This document shows, one piece after another, positions 1-7,042 of a DNA stretch of 17,721 bases. The first letter of the stretch is position 1. Every line of letters starts with the position of its first letter. Under the pieces are notes generated by a model, which saw only the letters and a program-made list of their open reading frames with translations, was not told the DNA's origin and ran no database searches. This DNA is from an uncultured Ruminococcus sp. Lineage in GTDB: Bacteria > Bacillota > Clostridia > Lachnospirales > Lachnospiraceae. Both the position numbers and the translations under genes were made by a program. The stretch lies in the NCBI GenBank assembly GCA_900555215.1, contig USKR01000003.1, positions 1 through 17,721 on the forward strand, written 5' to 3'.

Positions 1-521
1 TGAAGCGTGTTAAGCTCCTCATATTCAGACTGTATCTGCTCTTCTTTTTCCTCTACCTCTTCGACTGTATCCTGGTACCGGATCAGCTCATTTCTATCAT
101 ATTCGGAAATCTGGGAAACATACTCCGCTTTATTGAGAAAGTCTCCCATATTCTCACTTTCCATAAGAACCTCAAAAAGCTGGTTCCCGCCGCTCTCATA
201 CATATACTTGATGCGCACCTTCATGCTTTCATACTGGTTGCTCGCATCAATCTTCGCCTGGGCAAGTTCATTCTCGACTTCCTCGACCTCGGCTTTCTTC
301 GCATCCAGCTTTGTCTTGGTATCCTCCATGTTTTTAATGATAGTATCCAGTTTTTCCGCCAGGCTTGCCTTCTCTGCCTCAGCAGCGTCCTTCTGGTCTT
401 CCAGCTCATCCGCCTTCTGCTGCGCATCGTTGAGAGTAACGGCATTGACATTGGATGCCAGCCCCGCTGTCAGGGTGAACGCCATCAAAAGCCCCCACAG
501 CTTTCTCATTCGTCTTTTCAT
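1..521 (-). CDS. PcsB-like peptidoglycan hydrolase, N-terminal part (runs off the left edge)
   Basis: Secreted coiled-coil protein, cut by the window edge after about 173 residues. It starts at an ATG preceded by an AGGAGGAG ribosome site. Residues 1-27 form a signal peptide: basic MKRRMRK, a hydrophobic core, then a likely cut after ASNVNA. Residues 28-95 are a long Lys/Glu/Ala coiled coil. A stretch with YMYESGG and LFEVLMESEN follows, typical of the PcsB/CwlO-type N-terminal domain, and a second coiled coil begins near residue 140. In characterised relatives this domain docks on FtsX, and a C-terminal CHAP, NlpC/P60 or M23 domain cuts the wall. That catalytic domain is outside the window, so the enzyme class is unknown. 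The gene lies 20 nt downstream of ftsX on the same strand, which supports an FtsEX-controlled septal hydrolase. Confidence 0.8.
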   Translation of the reverse strand, partial: MKRRMRKLWGLLMAFTLTAGLASNVNAVTLNDAQQKADELEDQKDAAEAEKASLAEKLDTIIKNMEDTKTKLDAKKAEVEEVENELAQAKIDASNQYESMKVRIKYMYESGGNQLFEVLMESENMGDFLNKAEYVSQISEYDRNELIRYQDTVEEVEEKEEQIQSEYEELNTL

Positions 522-541
522 AGCAGAGTCTCCTCCTAATT

Positions 542-1492
542 CTATACTTTCAGGTGTTTGCGCACGGTGAAGAAACTTCCCAGGAAACCGATTCCGATTC
601 CCATCACCAGGCCTATCGGAAGGAGGATCTGGTAAACTGTACCCACCGGCAGGAAATCAATGATATTCTGGAGGATACTGAATTTCTCCATAATATACTC
701 TACTGCCTTATCATACAGGAAATACAGAAGCACAAGCGGGATTGCAGCGCCGAAAACACCGATTATCAGACCTTCGATCACAAACGGCGAGCGCACCACA
801 AAATCCTTTGCACCTATGTACTTCATGATTGCTATTTCTTCTTTTCGGACCGTAATACCCATTGTTACTGTATTGCTGATCAGGAAGATAGACACACCGA
901 ACAGAATGATGATGATAGCAATGGACACAACTGCGACAAGCGTGTTCACGCTGGACAATGTATTTGCCACCACATCTGAACGATTAACCTCCCTCACTCC
1001 GTCAAGCTTCTGCGCAAATTCTACAAGCTCTTTCTGTGTTGCAGACAATGAACGGCTTCTTGCAAGCAGACTCTGACTGTCGTCCGTTGTCTTCATGTAT
1101 ACTTCATAGTTATCAGAACTTGCCAGCGGGTTATCATTCTTAAAGCCTTCCGCCAGCTCCGGATTATCCCCGAAATACTGTTTCTGGAACTCTTCCCATG
1201 CCTCGTCAGCTGAAACGTATACTACATCCGACACGCCTTCATGGCTTTCCAGTTCTTCTCCAATAGCTCTTTTCTGAGCATCTGTGGCGTCCTCTTCAAA
1301 GAATACAGTGATCGCCACACCCTCTTCTGCTGTTCTTATAATATATTGAAAGTTTACAAGAATCGAGAAAAATAAACCAAACAGGAAGATACAAGCTGAC
1401 ATCGTCGCAATGGATGCGAGAGAAAACATCTTGTTCCTCCAGATATTCTTGACGCCCTGTTTTCCGACGTATCCTACTGTACTAATCCTCAT
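542..1492 (-). CDS. ftsX: Cell division protein FtsX
   Basis: Membrane subunit of the FtsEX complex, which transmits ATP-driven changes to periplasmic or extracellular wall hydrolases during division. The 316 residues match the family length. The N-terminus carries the hallmark KQGVKNIWRNKMFSLASI segment before membrane segment 1 (about 22-44). A large extracellular loop (about 45-185) follows, then three more membrane segments (about 190-215, 245-265 and 290-311), and the protein ends in a basic tail, TVRKHLKV. This is the FtsX/MacB-like permease fold. The start overlaps the end of ftsE by 11 nt, and its ribosome site (AAGGTGG) lies inside ftsE, which indicates translational coupling. The hydrolase gene follows 20 nt after its stop, so the three genes are probably cotranscribed. 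Confidence 0.96.
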   Translation of the reverse strand: MRISTVGYVGKQGVKNIWRNKMFSLASIATMSACIFLFGLFFSILVNFQYIIRTAEEGVAITVFFEEDATDAQKRAIGEELESHEGVSDVVYVSADEAWEEFQKQYFGDNPELAEGFKNDNPLASSDNYEVYMKTTDDSQSLLARSRSLSATQKELVEFAQKLDGVREVNRSDVVANTLSSVNTLVAVVSIAIIIILFGVSIFLISNTVTMGITVRKEEIAIMKYIGAKDFVVRSPFVIEGLIIGVFGAAIPLVLLYFLYDKAVEYIMEKFSILQNIIDFLPVGTVYQILLPIGLVMGIGIGFLGSFFTVRKHLKV

Positions 1493-2168
1493 CTATATAC
1501 CCACCTTTTTGTTCATCACTGACGATCACGCCCTGTTTCATCGTGATAACGCGCTCGTTCATCTCGTTTACGATCTCCTGGTTATGCGTAACGACAAGGA
1601 CTGTCGTACCACGCTCGTTTGCCTCCTTCAGAATACTCATGATCTCCCATGAGTTCGTCGGATCCAGGTTACCTGTCGGCTCGTCGCATAACAAAATGGC
1701 AGGCTCATTTACCAGAGCCCTTGCAATTGCCACGCGCTGCTGCTCGCCTCCCGAAAGCTCTTTTGGAAAAGACTTATATTTCTGTGCCAGGCCCACAAGA
1801 GAAAGCGCAGCCGGCACTTTTTTCTTGATCACTCTTGTCGGCGTCTCTGTCACACGCAGCGCAAATGCAATGTTCTCATAGATATTTCTGTCTTTCAAAA
1901 GACGGAAATCCTGGAAGACAACGCCAAGCCCCCTTCTGTATTTGGCGATATGGCGATGTTTCATCCGGTTTAAGTTCTGTCCGTTCACAATGATCGTTCC
2001 CTCTGTCGGATTCAGCTCCTTCATTATAAGGCGGATCAAAGTAGACTTACCTGAACCGCTGTCACCGACGATGAAAACGAACTCTCCCCGTTCGATCTTA
2101 ACGGAAACCCCGTTAAGAGCAGCATTCCCTTTGGAATACTCCTTCGTCACGTTCCTTAATTCAATCAT
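1482..2168 (-). CDS. ftsE: Cell division ATP-binding protein FtsE
   Basis: ABC-type ATPase partner of FtsX, acting on the inner face of the membrane at the division site. All nucleotide-binding motifs are visible: Walker A GDSGSGKST (35-43), Q-loop Gln86, signature LSGGEQQ (138-144), Walker B ILLCDEP with catalytic Glu163, D-loop GNLD (167-169), and switch His195. The 228 residues are the usual FtsE size, and the opening MIELRNVTKEY is typical. An AGGAGG lies 5 nt before the ATG. The stop lies inside ftsX. The gene begins 34 nt after the stop of the CdaR/PucR-type regulator on the same strand, so it is probably read from that regulator's promoter; no separate promoter was identified in the short gap. 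Confidence 0.97.
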   Translation of the reverse strand: MIELRNVTKEYSKGNAALNGVSVKIERGEFVFIVGDSGSGKSTLIRLIMKELNPTEGTIIVNGQNLNRMKHRHIAKYRRGLGVVFQDFRLLKDRNIYENIAFALRVTETPTRVIKKKVPAALSLVGLAQKYKSFPKELSGGEQQRVAIARALVNEPAILLCDEPTGNLDPTNSWEIMSILKEANERGTTVLVVTHNQEIVNEMNERVITMKQGVIVSDEQKGGYIDED

Positions 2169-2202
2169 ATGTTCCTCCTAATTATTCATACTCCTGCGTA
2201 TA

Positions 2203-3294
2203 TTAGTACTCTAATGACTCCATATATTTCATGTATTTCACGACCATCAGCGCGATCTTGAAAGTAATCGCATCTTCAAATACGCGAAGATCCAGCCCGG
2301 TGCTCTTCTGGAGCTTGTCCAGTCTGTATACAAGAGTATTTCTGTGGATATAAAGCTGCCTGGACGTCTCTGATACATTGAGACTGTTCTCAAAGAATTT
2401 ATTGATCGTCGTCAATGTCTCCTCATCAAATTCGTCCGGAGATTTCCCCTCGAAAATCTCTTTGATAAACATCCTGCACAGCGGAAGCGGAAGCTGATAG
2501 ATCAGACGGCCGATTCCTAGTGTAGCAAACGCTATGATATCTTTCTCGTCAAAAAAGATCTTTCCGACATCAAGGGCAAGTTTTGCTTCCTTATAAGACT
2601 TGGAAACTTCCTTGATATCATTGACAATGGTTCCGTATGCTATGCGGATCCGCTCTTCCTCTCCCTCGCTGTGAAGCGTATCCAGCATTTCCTTCGCCAT
2701 CTTCTCAAGTTCTCTGCCGCCTTCCTTATCAGTCAGCTCCTTGACCACAATGATATTCTTCTCATCAACAGCAGTAATGAAATCTTTAGACCTGCCGCCA
2801 AGAAGACTCCTCACGTTCTCCAGCGCCGCATTATCCTTTTCGTGCGATGTCTCAATAATAAAGATAACACGTTTTGCTTCTGTGTCAATATGTAATTTTT
2901 TTGCGCGGTTGTAAATGTCTACTAAAAGCAGGTTGTCGAGAAGAAGATTCTTAATGAAATTATCTTTATCAAATCTCTCCTTATATGCCACAAGAAGGCT
3001 CTGGATCTGAAATGCCGCGATCTTGCCCAGCATATACACATCCTCACTGTCTCCGTCTGCAAGGAGGACATATTCCAGTCTCTGCTCGTCGAAAATCTTG
3101 AAAAACTGGCATCCCTGGATCACCTGGCTGTCCGCGGGAGATTCGACAAAAGAAAGTACCGCATCACTTCTGTCCTGTCCGCTTTCAAAGGTAGCCGCCA
3201 GTTCTTTTCCCTCTGTATCAAGAACGCAGAAATCCACTCTTGAGATTCCCTTTAGTCCTTCTATTGTATTTTGCAGTATCTGATTAGAAATCAT
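2203..3294 (-). CDS. CdaR/PucR-type transcriptional regulator
   Basis: Likely DNA-binding regulator of 363 residues. The C-terminus holds the PucR-type helix-turn-helix (about 305-350), with the recognisable run NVSETSRQLYIHRNTLVYRL, and a following helix FEDAITFKIALMV. The middle (about 135-285) resembles the GGDEF-like domain of CdaR regulators. The N-terminal 125 residues open with MISNQILQNTIEGLKGIS and could be a sensor domain; the CdaR N-terminal domain senses sugar diacids in E. coli, but no ligand can be read here. An AAGGAGCGGAGGG ribosome region precedes the ATG. It sits 34 nt upstream of ftsE on the same strand, suggesting joint transcription and possibly control of ftsEX or of itself. 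That regulatory target is inference. Confidence 0.85.
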   Translation of the reverse strand: MISNQILQNTIEGLKGISRVDFCVLDTEGKELAATFESGQDRSDAVLSFVESPADSQVIQGCQFFKIFDEQRLEYVLLADGDSEDVYMLGKIAAFQIQSLLVAYKERFDKDNFIKNLLLDNLLLVDIYNRAKKLHIDTEAKRVIFIIETSHEKDNAALENVRSLLGGRSKDFITAVDEKNIIVVKELTDKEGGRELEKMAKEMLDTLHSEGEEERIRIAYGTIVNDIKEVSKSYKEAKLALDVGKIFFDEKDIIAFATLGIGRLIYQLPLPLCRMFIKEIFEGKSPDEFDEETLTTINKFFENSLNVSETSRQLYIHRNTLVYRLDKLQKSTGLDLRVFEDAITFKIALMVVKYMKYMESLEY

Positions 3295-3315
3295 GTTTTT
3301 CCCTCCGCTCCTTTA

Positions 3316-3324
3316 GTTATACCA
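3316..3324 (-). promoter_or_regulatory. Possible extended -10 promoter of the CdaR/PucR-type gene
   Basis: On the minus strand the sequence reads TGG directly followed by TATAAC, an extended -10 element. It lies about 22 nt before the start codon. No convincing -35 hexamer lies 16-18 nt upstream, so this rests on the extended -10 alone. Confidence 0.3.
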
Positions 3325-3402
3325 TGTACATTTTTCACAAATTTTAAACCCAAATAACTTCTTCCGTTCACATACTCATGTAATATATTAATGCAAAACA
3401 TC

Positions 3403-3444
3403 AAAAAAAGAAAGAGGAAATGCATTCTTTTTATGCATTTCCTC
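3403..3444 (-). terminator. Rho-independent terminator after the wecG-like gene
   Basis: A perfect 12-bp stem (3414-3425 with 3433-3444) encloses a 7-nt loop. On the minus strand the stem is followed by TTTCTTTTTTT, a good U-tract. It lies about 70 nt beyond the stop of the wecG-like gene and upstream of the CdaR/PucR-type gene, so it ends the first unit and insulates the second. The plus strand has a weaker T-run after the stem, so some bidirectional action is possible. Confidence 0.88.
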
Positions 3445-3511
3445 ATAGTTTTTACAAAAAATTCATATTTTCTTCCATATACATTCTTCACAAAACGCCG
3501 ACATCTGCCCT

Positions 3512-4177
3512 CTACTGTTCTTTTCCAGCCCTCCATGAAAACAGAAATTTCCTGAAAATATGCTTCAGTCTGCCCGCCGGTCTGCGCGCTCCATAGCCCT
3601 CTCTGAATACAGCTCCGCATCCGAGCCAGACTTTCGCGTTGAGCAGAGCCCTGTTTCTGCCAATAAACTGCTCCTGGTATGGAGAACCCATAACAGACAG
3701 GATACAGTCTGTTTCCGTACCGTTGATTTCATTAATCACGCTCTCTTCTCTGTTATCATCCGGTTTAATGATCCCGCTTCCTGTCAGACGGAGCCCCCTG
3801 CTGTATCTTCGCAGCGAATCTGTTGTGTGCAGGAGATCTTCGTCTGTATCTGCAAGCAGAAATATTTTCTTTTGATTTTTCTGAAGATATTTTAAAAACA
3901 GTTTTAAAAAAGTATGGTCCGCGGTCTCCTTTTCCACATTCCTGCCTCCGGCGCCGGCTGCTTTCAGTATCTCTGCCTCTCCGGGCATCACAAGCCCGCA
4001 CTCATTCACCAGATCCTGCCACTCTGTGTCCTCCCTGCCGTTCATCAGGTCTTTCATGGACAGGATCTCTATTGTATCAACCAGGTCATTCTCCATAAAC
4101 TGCATTGCCTGAAGCATAGCTTCTTTCGCGGTAAGGCAGTCCAGTATCACACCCATGACTTCTATGCTATCTGCCAT
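3512..4177 (-). CDS. WecG/TagA/CpsF-family glycosyltransferase-like protein, degenerate
   Basis: 221 residues, close to the family core. The C-terminal half carries family landmarks: GSPYQEQFI (164-172, cf. G.PkQE.wi) and GCGAVFREGYGARRP (186-200, cf. GvGg.fDf.aG...RaP). The N-terminus IEVMGVILDCLTAKEA matches the opening of the fold. Members transfer N-acetylmannosamine(uronate) onto lipid-linked glycans, for example in teichoic acid synthesis. Two expected positions look altered. The LPDG motif holding the catalytic Asp reads MPGE (64-67), and the fDf segment reads FRE. It may therefore be inactive or recruited to another role. It has its own sigma A promoter and a strong terminator, so it is probably a single-gene unit. 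The ribosome site is AGGTGAT. Confidence 0.72.
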   Translation of the reverse strand: MADSIEVMGVILDCLTAKEAMLQAMQFMENDLVDTIEILSMKDLMNGREDTEWQDLVNECGLVMPGEAEILKAAGAGGRNVEKETADHTFLKLFLKYLQKNQKKIFLLADTDEDLLHTTDSLRRYSRGLRLTGSGIIKPDDNREESVINEINGTETDCILSVMGSPYQEQFIGRNRALLNAKVWLGCGAVFREGYGARRPAGRLKHIFRKFLFSWRAGKEQ

Positions 4178-4210
4178 AACTACATCACCTATTGTCTCCC
4201 CAGTTGTACA

Positions 4211-4239
4211 ATTTTATCAAATATTGGCATTTTTGTAAA
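4211..4239 (-). promoter_or_regulatory. Sigma A promoter of the wecG-like gene
   Basis: Minus strand: -35 TTTACA (4234-4239), a 17-nt spacer, and -10 TAAAAT (4211-4216). Predicted transcription start is near 4203, about 26 nt before the start codon. It lies immediately after the SASP stop codon, leaving no room for a separate SASP terminator. Confidence 0.65.
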
Positions 4240-4244
4240 GATTT

Positions 4245-4433
4245 TTACTGCGCCTGTTTTCTCTTTTTTGTCACCAGACCTCCGATTCTCCCGGTCTCTT
4301 TTGAAGTCAGCGACTTCCACCCCTGAGACAGCACCTTGTCCAGAAGTCCCAGTTCTTCCGCCACTTCATACTTCAGCTTTTCCTCCGGCTCCAGATTTTT
4401 AAGATCGATCGGCTTTTCCTTTTTCTTACCCAT
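4245..4433 (-). CDS. Small acid-soluble spore protein, alpha/beta type (divergent)
   Basis: A 62-residue basic protein. It has the pattern of clostridial alpha/beta-type SASPs: KYEVAEELGLLDKV (21-34), then GWKSLTSKETGRIGGLV (39-54), and a basic tail KKRKQAQ. In the family these proteins coat forespore DNA and protect it from damage, and the GPR protease cuts them at germination. The KYE-VA segment (about 21-25) corresponds to the usual GPR cut region. The sequence is shorter and more charged at its N-terminus than major SASPs and lacks the classic NGSVGGEMTK form, so it is probably a minor or variant SASP. A ribosome site GAAGGA and a sigma G-like promoter lie directly upstream. Confidence 0.78.
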   Translation of the reverse strand: MGKKKEKPIDLKNLEPEEKLKYEVAEELGLLDKVLSQGWKSLTSKETGRIGGLVTKKRKQAQ

Positions 4434-4464
4434 GACAATCCTTCTTTCCGCTTTCTTTTCTCAG

Positions 4465-4494
4465 AAGTATTGCCGGAAGCTCCATAGAATATAC
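4465..4494 (-). promoter_or_regulatory. Possible sigma G promoter of the SASP gene
   Basis: Minus strand: GTATA (4490-4494, fits the sigma G -35 pattern GHATR), an 18-nt spacer, and AATACTT (4465-4471, 5 of 7 to CATWHTA). The predicted leader is about 25 nt and includes the GAAGGA ribosome site. The fit to a forespore-expressed gene class makes it credible, but the -10 is imperfect. Confidence 0.42.
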
Positions 4495-4495
4495 A

Positions 4496-4607
4496 ATCTG
4501 TATTTGTGGGGGAGCCGTCCGATTGGTTACACGTCCGAAAACCGTTGATATGATCCAGAACGTTTTCGGACGTTTCGCTATCGGTTGGCTCCCCCACAAA
4601 TACAGAT
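4496..4607. repeat. 112-nt palindromic element between glmM and the SASP gene
   Basis: The outer arms are perfect 21-nt inverted repeats (4496-4516 and 4587-4607) containing GTGGGGGAGCC. The inner arms are perfect 12-nt inverted repeats (4531-4542 and 4562-4573, ACGTCCGAAAAC). Between them are internal loops of 14 and 13 nt that share CCGAT, and the terminal loop is 19 nt. It begins 1 nt past the glmM stop and ends next to the SASP -35 box. There is no U-tract after the stem on either strand and no evident target-site duplication, so neither a normal terminator nor a mobile element is proven. It may block read-through or stabilise the glmM mRNA 3' end. Confidence 0.85.
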
Positions 4608-4608
4608 C

Positions 4609-5952
4609 TTACTCTGTCAGGCCTTCTGCCTCGATGACTTCTACCACGCTGTCCACATACTTCGCGCAGATCTCATCTGACGCCGCCTCGACCATGACGC
4701 GGATCACTGGTTCTGTGCCGCTCTCGCGCACGAGGATACGCCCGTCGCTTCCGAGCTCATCTGCGACTTTCTGGACTGCCGCCTGCACAGCAGGATTTTC
4801 CCTTGCAGTTTTCTTATCTTTCACGCGGACATTTTTCAGAAGCTGAGGGAATATCTTCACCTCGTCCGCCAGCTTTCCAAGCGTCTGCTTCTTCTCAAGG
4901 ATTACTTCCATGATCATCAGGGAAGTCAGGATCCCGTCGCCTGTCCTCGCATGTTTGCTGAAGATGATATGTCCGGACTGCTCGCCGCCGAGCACGAATC
5001 CGTTCTTCAGCATGTTTTCATATACATACTTGTCACCGACTGCCGTCTGCTCATATTTCATTCCAATCTTATCGCATGCTTTGTAGAGTCCCAGATTTGA
5101 CATAACTGTCGTGACAATGGTGTTACCCTCCAGACGTCCCTGCTCCATCAGATATTTTCCGCACACATACATAATGCGGTCGCCGTCCACAACGTTTCCG
5201 TTTTCATCTACCGCAATACACCTGTCTGCATCTCCATCATACGCAAATCCCACATCCAGCTTTTTCTCTTTCACAAACTCCTGGAGCACATGAATATGGG
5301 TGGAACCGCAGTCAGTATTGATATTAGTACCGTCCGGCTCGTTATTGATCACATAAGTCTTTGCTCCCAATGCGTCAAAGACACTCTTTGCGATGGCAAA
5401 AGAACTTCCGTTTGCGCAGTCAAGACCGATCCTCATATCTTTAAATGATCTCGTTGCCAGGGAGATCAGATGCCCGATATAGCGGTTTCTGCCCGCCGCA
5501 TAATCTACCGTGCGGCCAATCTTCTCTTTTGTCGCAAGCGGCAGTTCATCTGTCTCGCCGTCAATGTATGCTTCAATCTTCTCCTCGACTTCTGCTTCCA
5601 TCTTATGTCCCGCACTGTTGATCACTTTGATCCCGTTGTCATAGAAAGGATTGTGGCTTGCCGAGATCATGATCCCGCAGTCAAAATCTTCTGTCCTTAC
5701 AACATAGGAAACGCTGGGTGTTGTAGTAACATGGAGAAGATACGCGTCTGCCCCGGAGGCTGTCAGTCCTGCTGCCAGCGCATACTCAAACATATAACTG
5801 CTTCTTCTTGTATCTTTTCCTATTACAACTCTTGCCTTGTGATCCTGTCCGAAATACCAGCCCAGATATCGTCCCACTTTGAATGCATGCTCCACGGTCA
5901 GTACGACATTTGCTTCACCGCGGAAACCATCTGTCCCAAAATATTTACCCAT
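4609..5952 (-). CDS. glmM: Phosphoglucosamine mutase GlmM
   Basis: Converts glucosamine-6-phosphate to glucosamine-1-phosphate in the cytoplasm, feeding UDP-GlcNAc for peptidoglycan. The 447 residues match the family. The N-terminus MGKYFGTDGFRGEAN is diagnostic. The phosphoserine loop is ISASHNP with Ser99, the metal loop is DGDADR (239-244), and the phosphate-binding loop RESGTEP lies at about 409-415. The sugar-binding segment GGEQSGHII is also present. The ribosome site AGAGGTAG precedes the ATG. It has its own sigma A promoter, divergent from that of the HAD gene, and a roughly 70-nt leader. It is followed at once by a large palindrome rather than a standard terminator, and nothing in the gene itself looks damaged. 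Confidence 0.97.
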   Translation of the reverse strand: MGKYFGTDGFRGEANVVLTVEHAFKVGRYLGWYFGQDHKARVVIGKDTRRSSYMFEYALAAGLTASGADAYLLHVTTTPSVSYVVRTEDFDCGIMISASHNPFYDNGIKVINSAGHKMEAEVEEKIEAYIDGETDELPLATKEKIGRTVDYAAGRNRYIGHLISLATRSFKDMRIGLDCANGSSFAIAKSVFDALGAKTYVINNEPDGTNINTDCGSTHIHVLQEFVKEKKLDVGFAYDGDADRCIAVDENGNVVDGDRIMYVCGKYLMEQGRLEGNTIVTTVMSNLGLYKACDKIGMKYEQTAVGDKYVYENMLKNGFVLGGEQSGHIIFSKHARTGDGILTSLMIMEVILEKKQTLGKLADEVKIFPQLLKNVRVKDKKTARENPAVQAAVQKVADELGSDGRILVRESGTEPVIRVMVEAASDEICAKYVDSVVEVIEAEGLTE

Positions 5953-6028
5953 AGCAATCTACCTCTTGATCTTCCTTAATATTTATGCCGGAGACGTGCT
6001 GTTCATCCGCTTGCTCTGACACATTCAC

Positions 6029-6057
6029 ATTATATTACTATTACATAACAGTTACAA
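6029..6057 (-). promoter_or_regulatory. Sigma A promoter of glmM
   Basis: Minus strand: -35 TTGTAA (6052-6057), a 17-nt spacer, and a perfect -10 TATAAT (6029-6034). Predicted start is near 6022, giving a leader of about 70 nt. The -35 lies inside a direct repeat (6051-6063) that is copied at the opposite promoter. Confidence 0.7.
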
Positions 6058-6086
6058 GTATTTCTTTTTTGTTACACAAGTATTTA
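6051..6086. repeat. Direct repeat pair overlapping the divergent -35 boxes
   Basis: GTTACAAGTATTT (6051-6063) recurs as GTTACACAAGTATTTA (6071-6086), differing by a 2-nt insertion, with starts 20 nt apart. The first copy covers the glmM -35 box and the second overlaps the HAD -35 box. The arrangement could be a pair of operator half-sites, but AT-rich promoter sequence can produce such repeats by chance. Confidence 0.4.
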
Positions 6087-6111
6087 CACGGGAAAATTTT
6101 TAGAATATACT
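6083..6111 (+). promoter_or_regulatory. Sigma A promoter of the HAD phosphatase gene
   Basis: -35 TTTACA (6083-6088), a 17-nt spacer, and -10 TATACT (6106-6111). Predicted start is near 6118, leaving a leader of about 95 nt. That leader starts with a weak hairpin (6119-6126 with 6142-6149, 7 of 8 pairs) followed by TTTT, which might attenuate but is not strong. Confidence 0.68.
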
Positions 6112-6212
6112 GTAGACGCTGCCCCGGGATTTTCTAAATCGCGCGGCAGTTTTACGGACAAAAACTAATCAGAACAACCAATTGATAACTGAACTGAACG
6201 GAGGTTTATTCT

Positions 6213-6998
6213 ATGATAAAACTGATCGCAAGCGACCTGGACGGCACGCTGCTCCAGAACGGCTCCCAGGAGCTCACGCCGAGAGCCATAAAACTGATCC
6301 ATGAGATAACGCAGAAAGGGATCCGCTTTGCAGCCGCGAGCGGACGCCAGTATGACAATGAACGTCGTGTTTTTCATGAGATCAAAGACGAGATCTCCTA
6401 TATAGCGGAAAACGGCTCCTTATGCATCCATCAGGGAAAGGTTATTTCCCGGGGCATTATCCCGGATGACCTTGTCCGCAGGATTCTGGAAGAGATCAAG
6501 AAGTGTCCCGGATTCGAGATCGTTGTATCAAAAGAGGACGCCTGTTATATCGAAGACAATGACGCAGATTTTGTAGATCACATTGTCAATGTCATGCACA
6601 ACACCACAAAGATCGTAGACGATGTCCGGAACGTGGAAGGACCTGTCCTGAAAATAGCGATCGCCAATATGGCTTCCCATGATCTGAACATGTATCTGCG
6701 GCACCTGCAGGAAATGTTTTCCTCTGAAATCAAAGTAGTTACATCCGGACATGTCTGGATCGACTTTATCGTTCCGGACTGCAATAAAGGGACCGCCCTG
6801 AAGCAGCTCATGGAGCTCTTCAGCATCAAACCCGAAGAATGCATCGCCTTCGGCGACCAGTACAACGACATAGAGATGCTGGAGACCGCAGGGACAAGCT
6901 ATGCAATGTCAAACGCAGCCCCCGGCATCGCAGAACATGCCGATTATGTAACAGATTCCGTTGAGGATGTGCTGGAAGATATCCTCCGCTCTGTGTGA
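6213..6998 (+). CDS. Cof-type HAD-IIB family phosphatase
   Basis: A 261-residue cytoplasmic phosphatase of the haloacid dehalogenase superfamily. Motif I is DLDGTLL with nucleophile Asp8 and acid Asp10. Motif II is AASGR with Ser43. Motif III is Lys192 in NKGTALKQL. Motif IV is GDQYND (214-219). The cap between motifs II and III (about 85-185) is the IIB type, as in Cof and YkrA-like enzymes that remove phosphate from sugar phosphates, FMN or PLP. The substrate cannot be told from sequence. A GGAGG lies 8 nt before the ATG. It is transcribed alone, divergent from glmM and convergent with the membrane acyltransferase gene, whose stop lies 26 nt away. Confidence 0.93.
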   Translation: MIKLIASDLDGTLLQNGSQELTPRAIKLIHEITQKGIRFAAASGRQYDNERRVFHEIKDEISYIAENGSLCIHQGKVISRGIIPDDLVRRILEEIKKCPGFEIVVSKEDACYIEDNDADFVDHIVNVMHNTTKIVDDVRNVEGPVLKIAIANMASHDLNMYLRHLQEMFSSEIKVVTSGHVWIDFIVPDCNKGTALKQLMELFSIKPEECIAFGDQYNDIEMLETAGTSYAMSNAAPGIAEHADYVTDSVEDVLEDILRSV

Positions 6999-7011
6999 TC
7001 AGGGGGATCCG

Positions 7012-7042
7012 GTTTCCGAATTATTCAGACCCGGAACTTTTT
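7012..7042 (+). terminator. Weak terminator-like hairpin between convergent genes
   Basis: A short stem (GTTTCCG near 7012-7018 with CGGAAC at 7032-7037, one bulged base) is followed by TTTTT on the plus strand. It would end the HAD transcript but overlaps the last codons of the convergent gene. The stem is only about 6 bp, so support is weak, and no clear terminator was found for the opposite direction. Confidence 0.3.

Noticed and set aside
7..570. Long plus-strand frame opposite the PcsB-like gene
   Set aside because: It is a Ser-rich mirror of the Glu/Lys-rich coiled-coil coding strand, has no ribosome site, and overlaps the start of a clear gene.
4496..4607. Palindrome as a transposon-derived MITE
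   Set aside because: The flanks show no target-site duplication and only one copy is visible here, so the claim cannot be supported from this window.
6119..6152. Riboswitch or strong attenuator in the HAD leader
   Set aside because: Only one 7-of-8 bp stem with TTTT is visible, and no known riboswitch core could be recognised.
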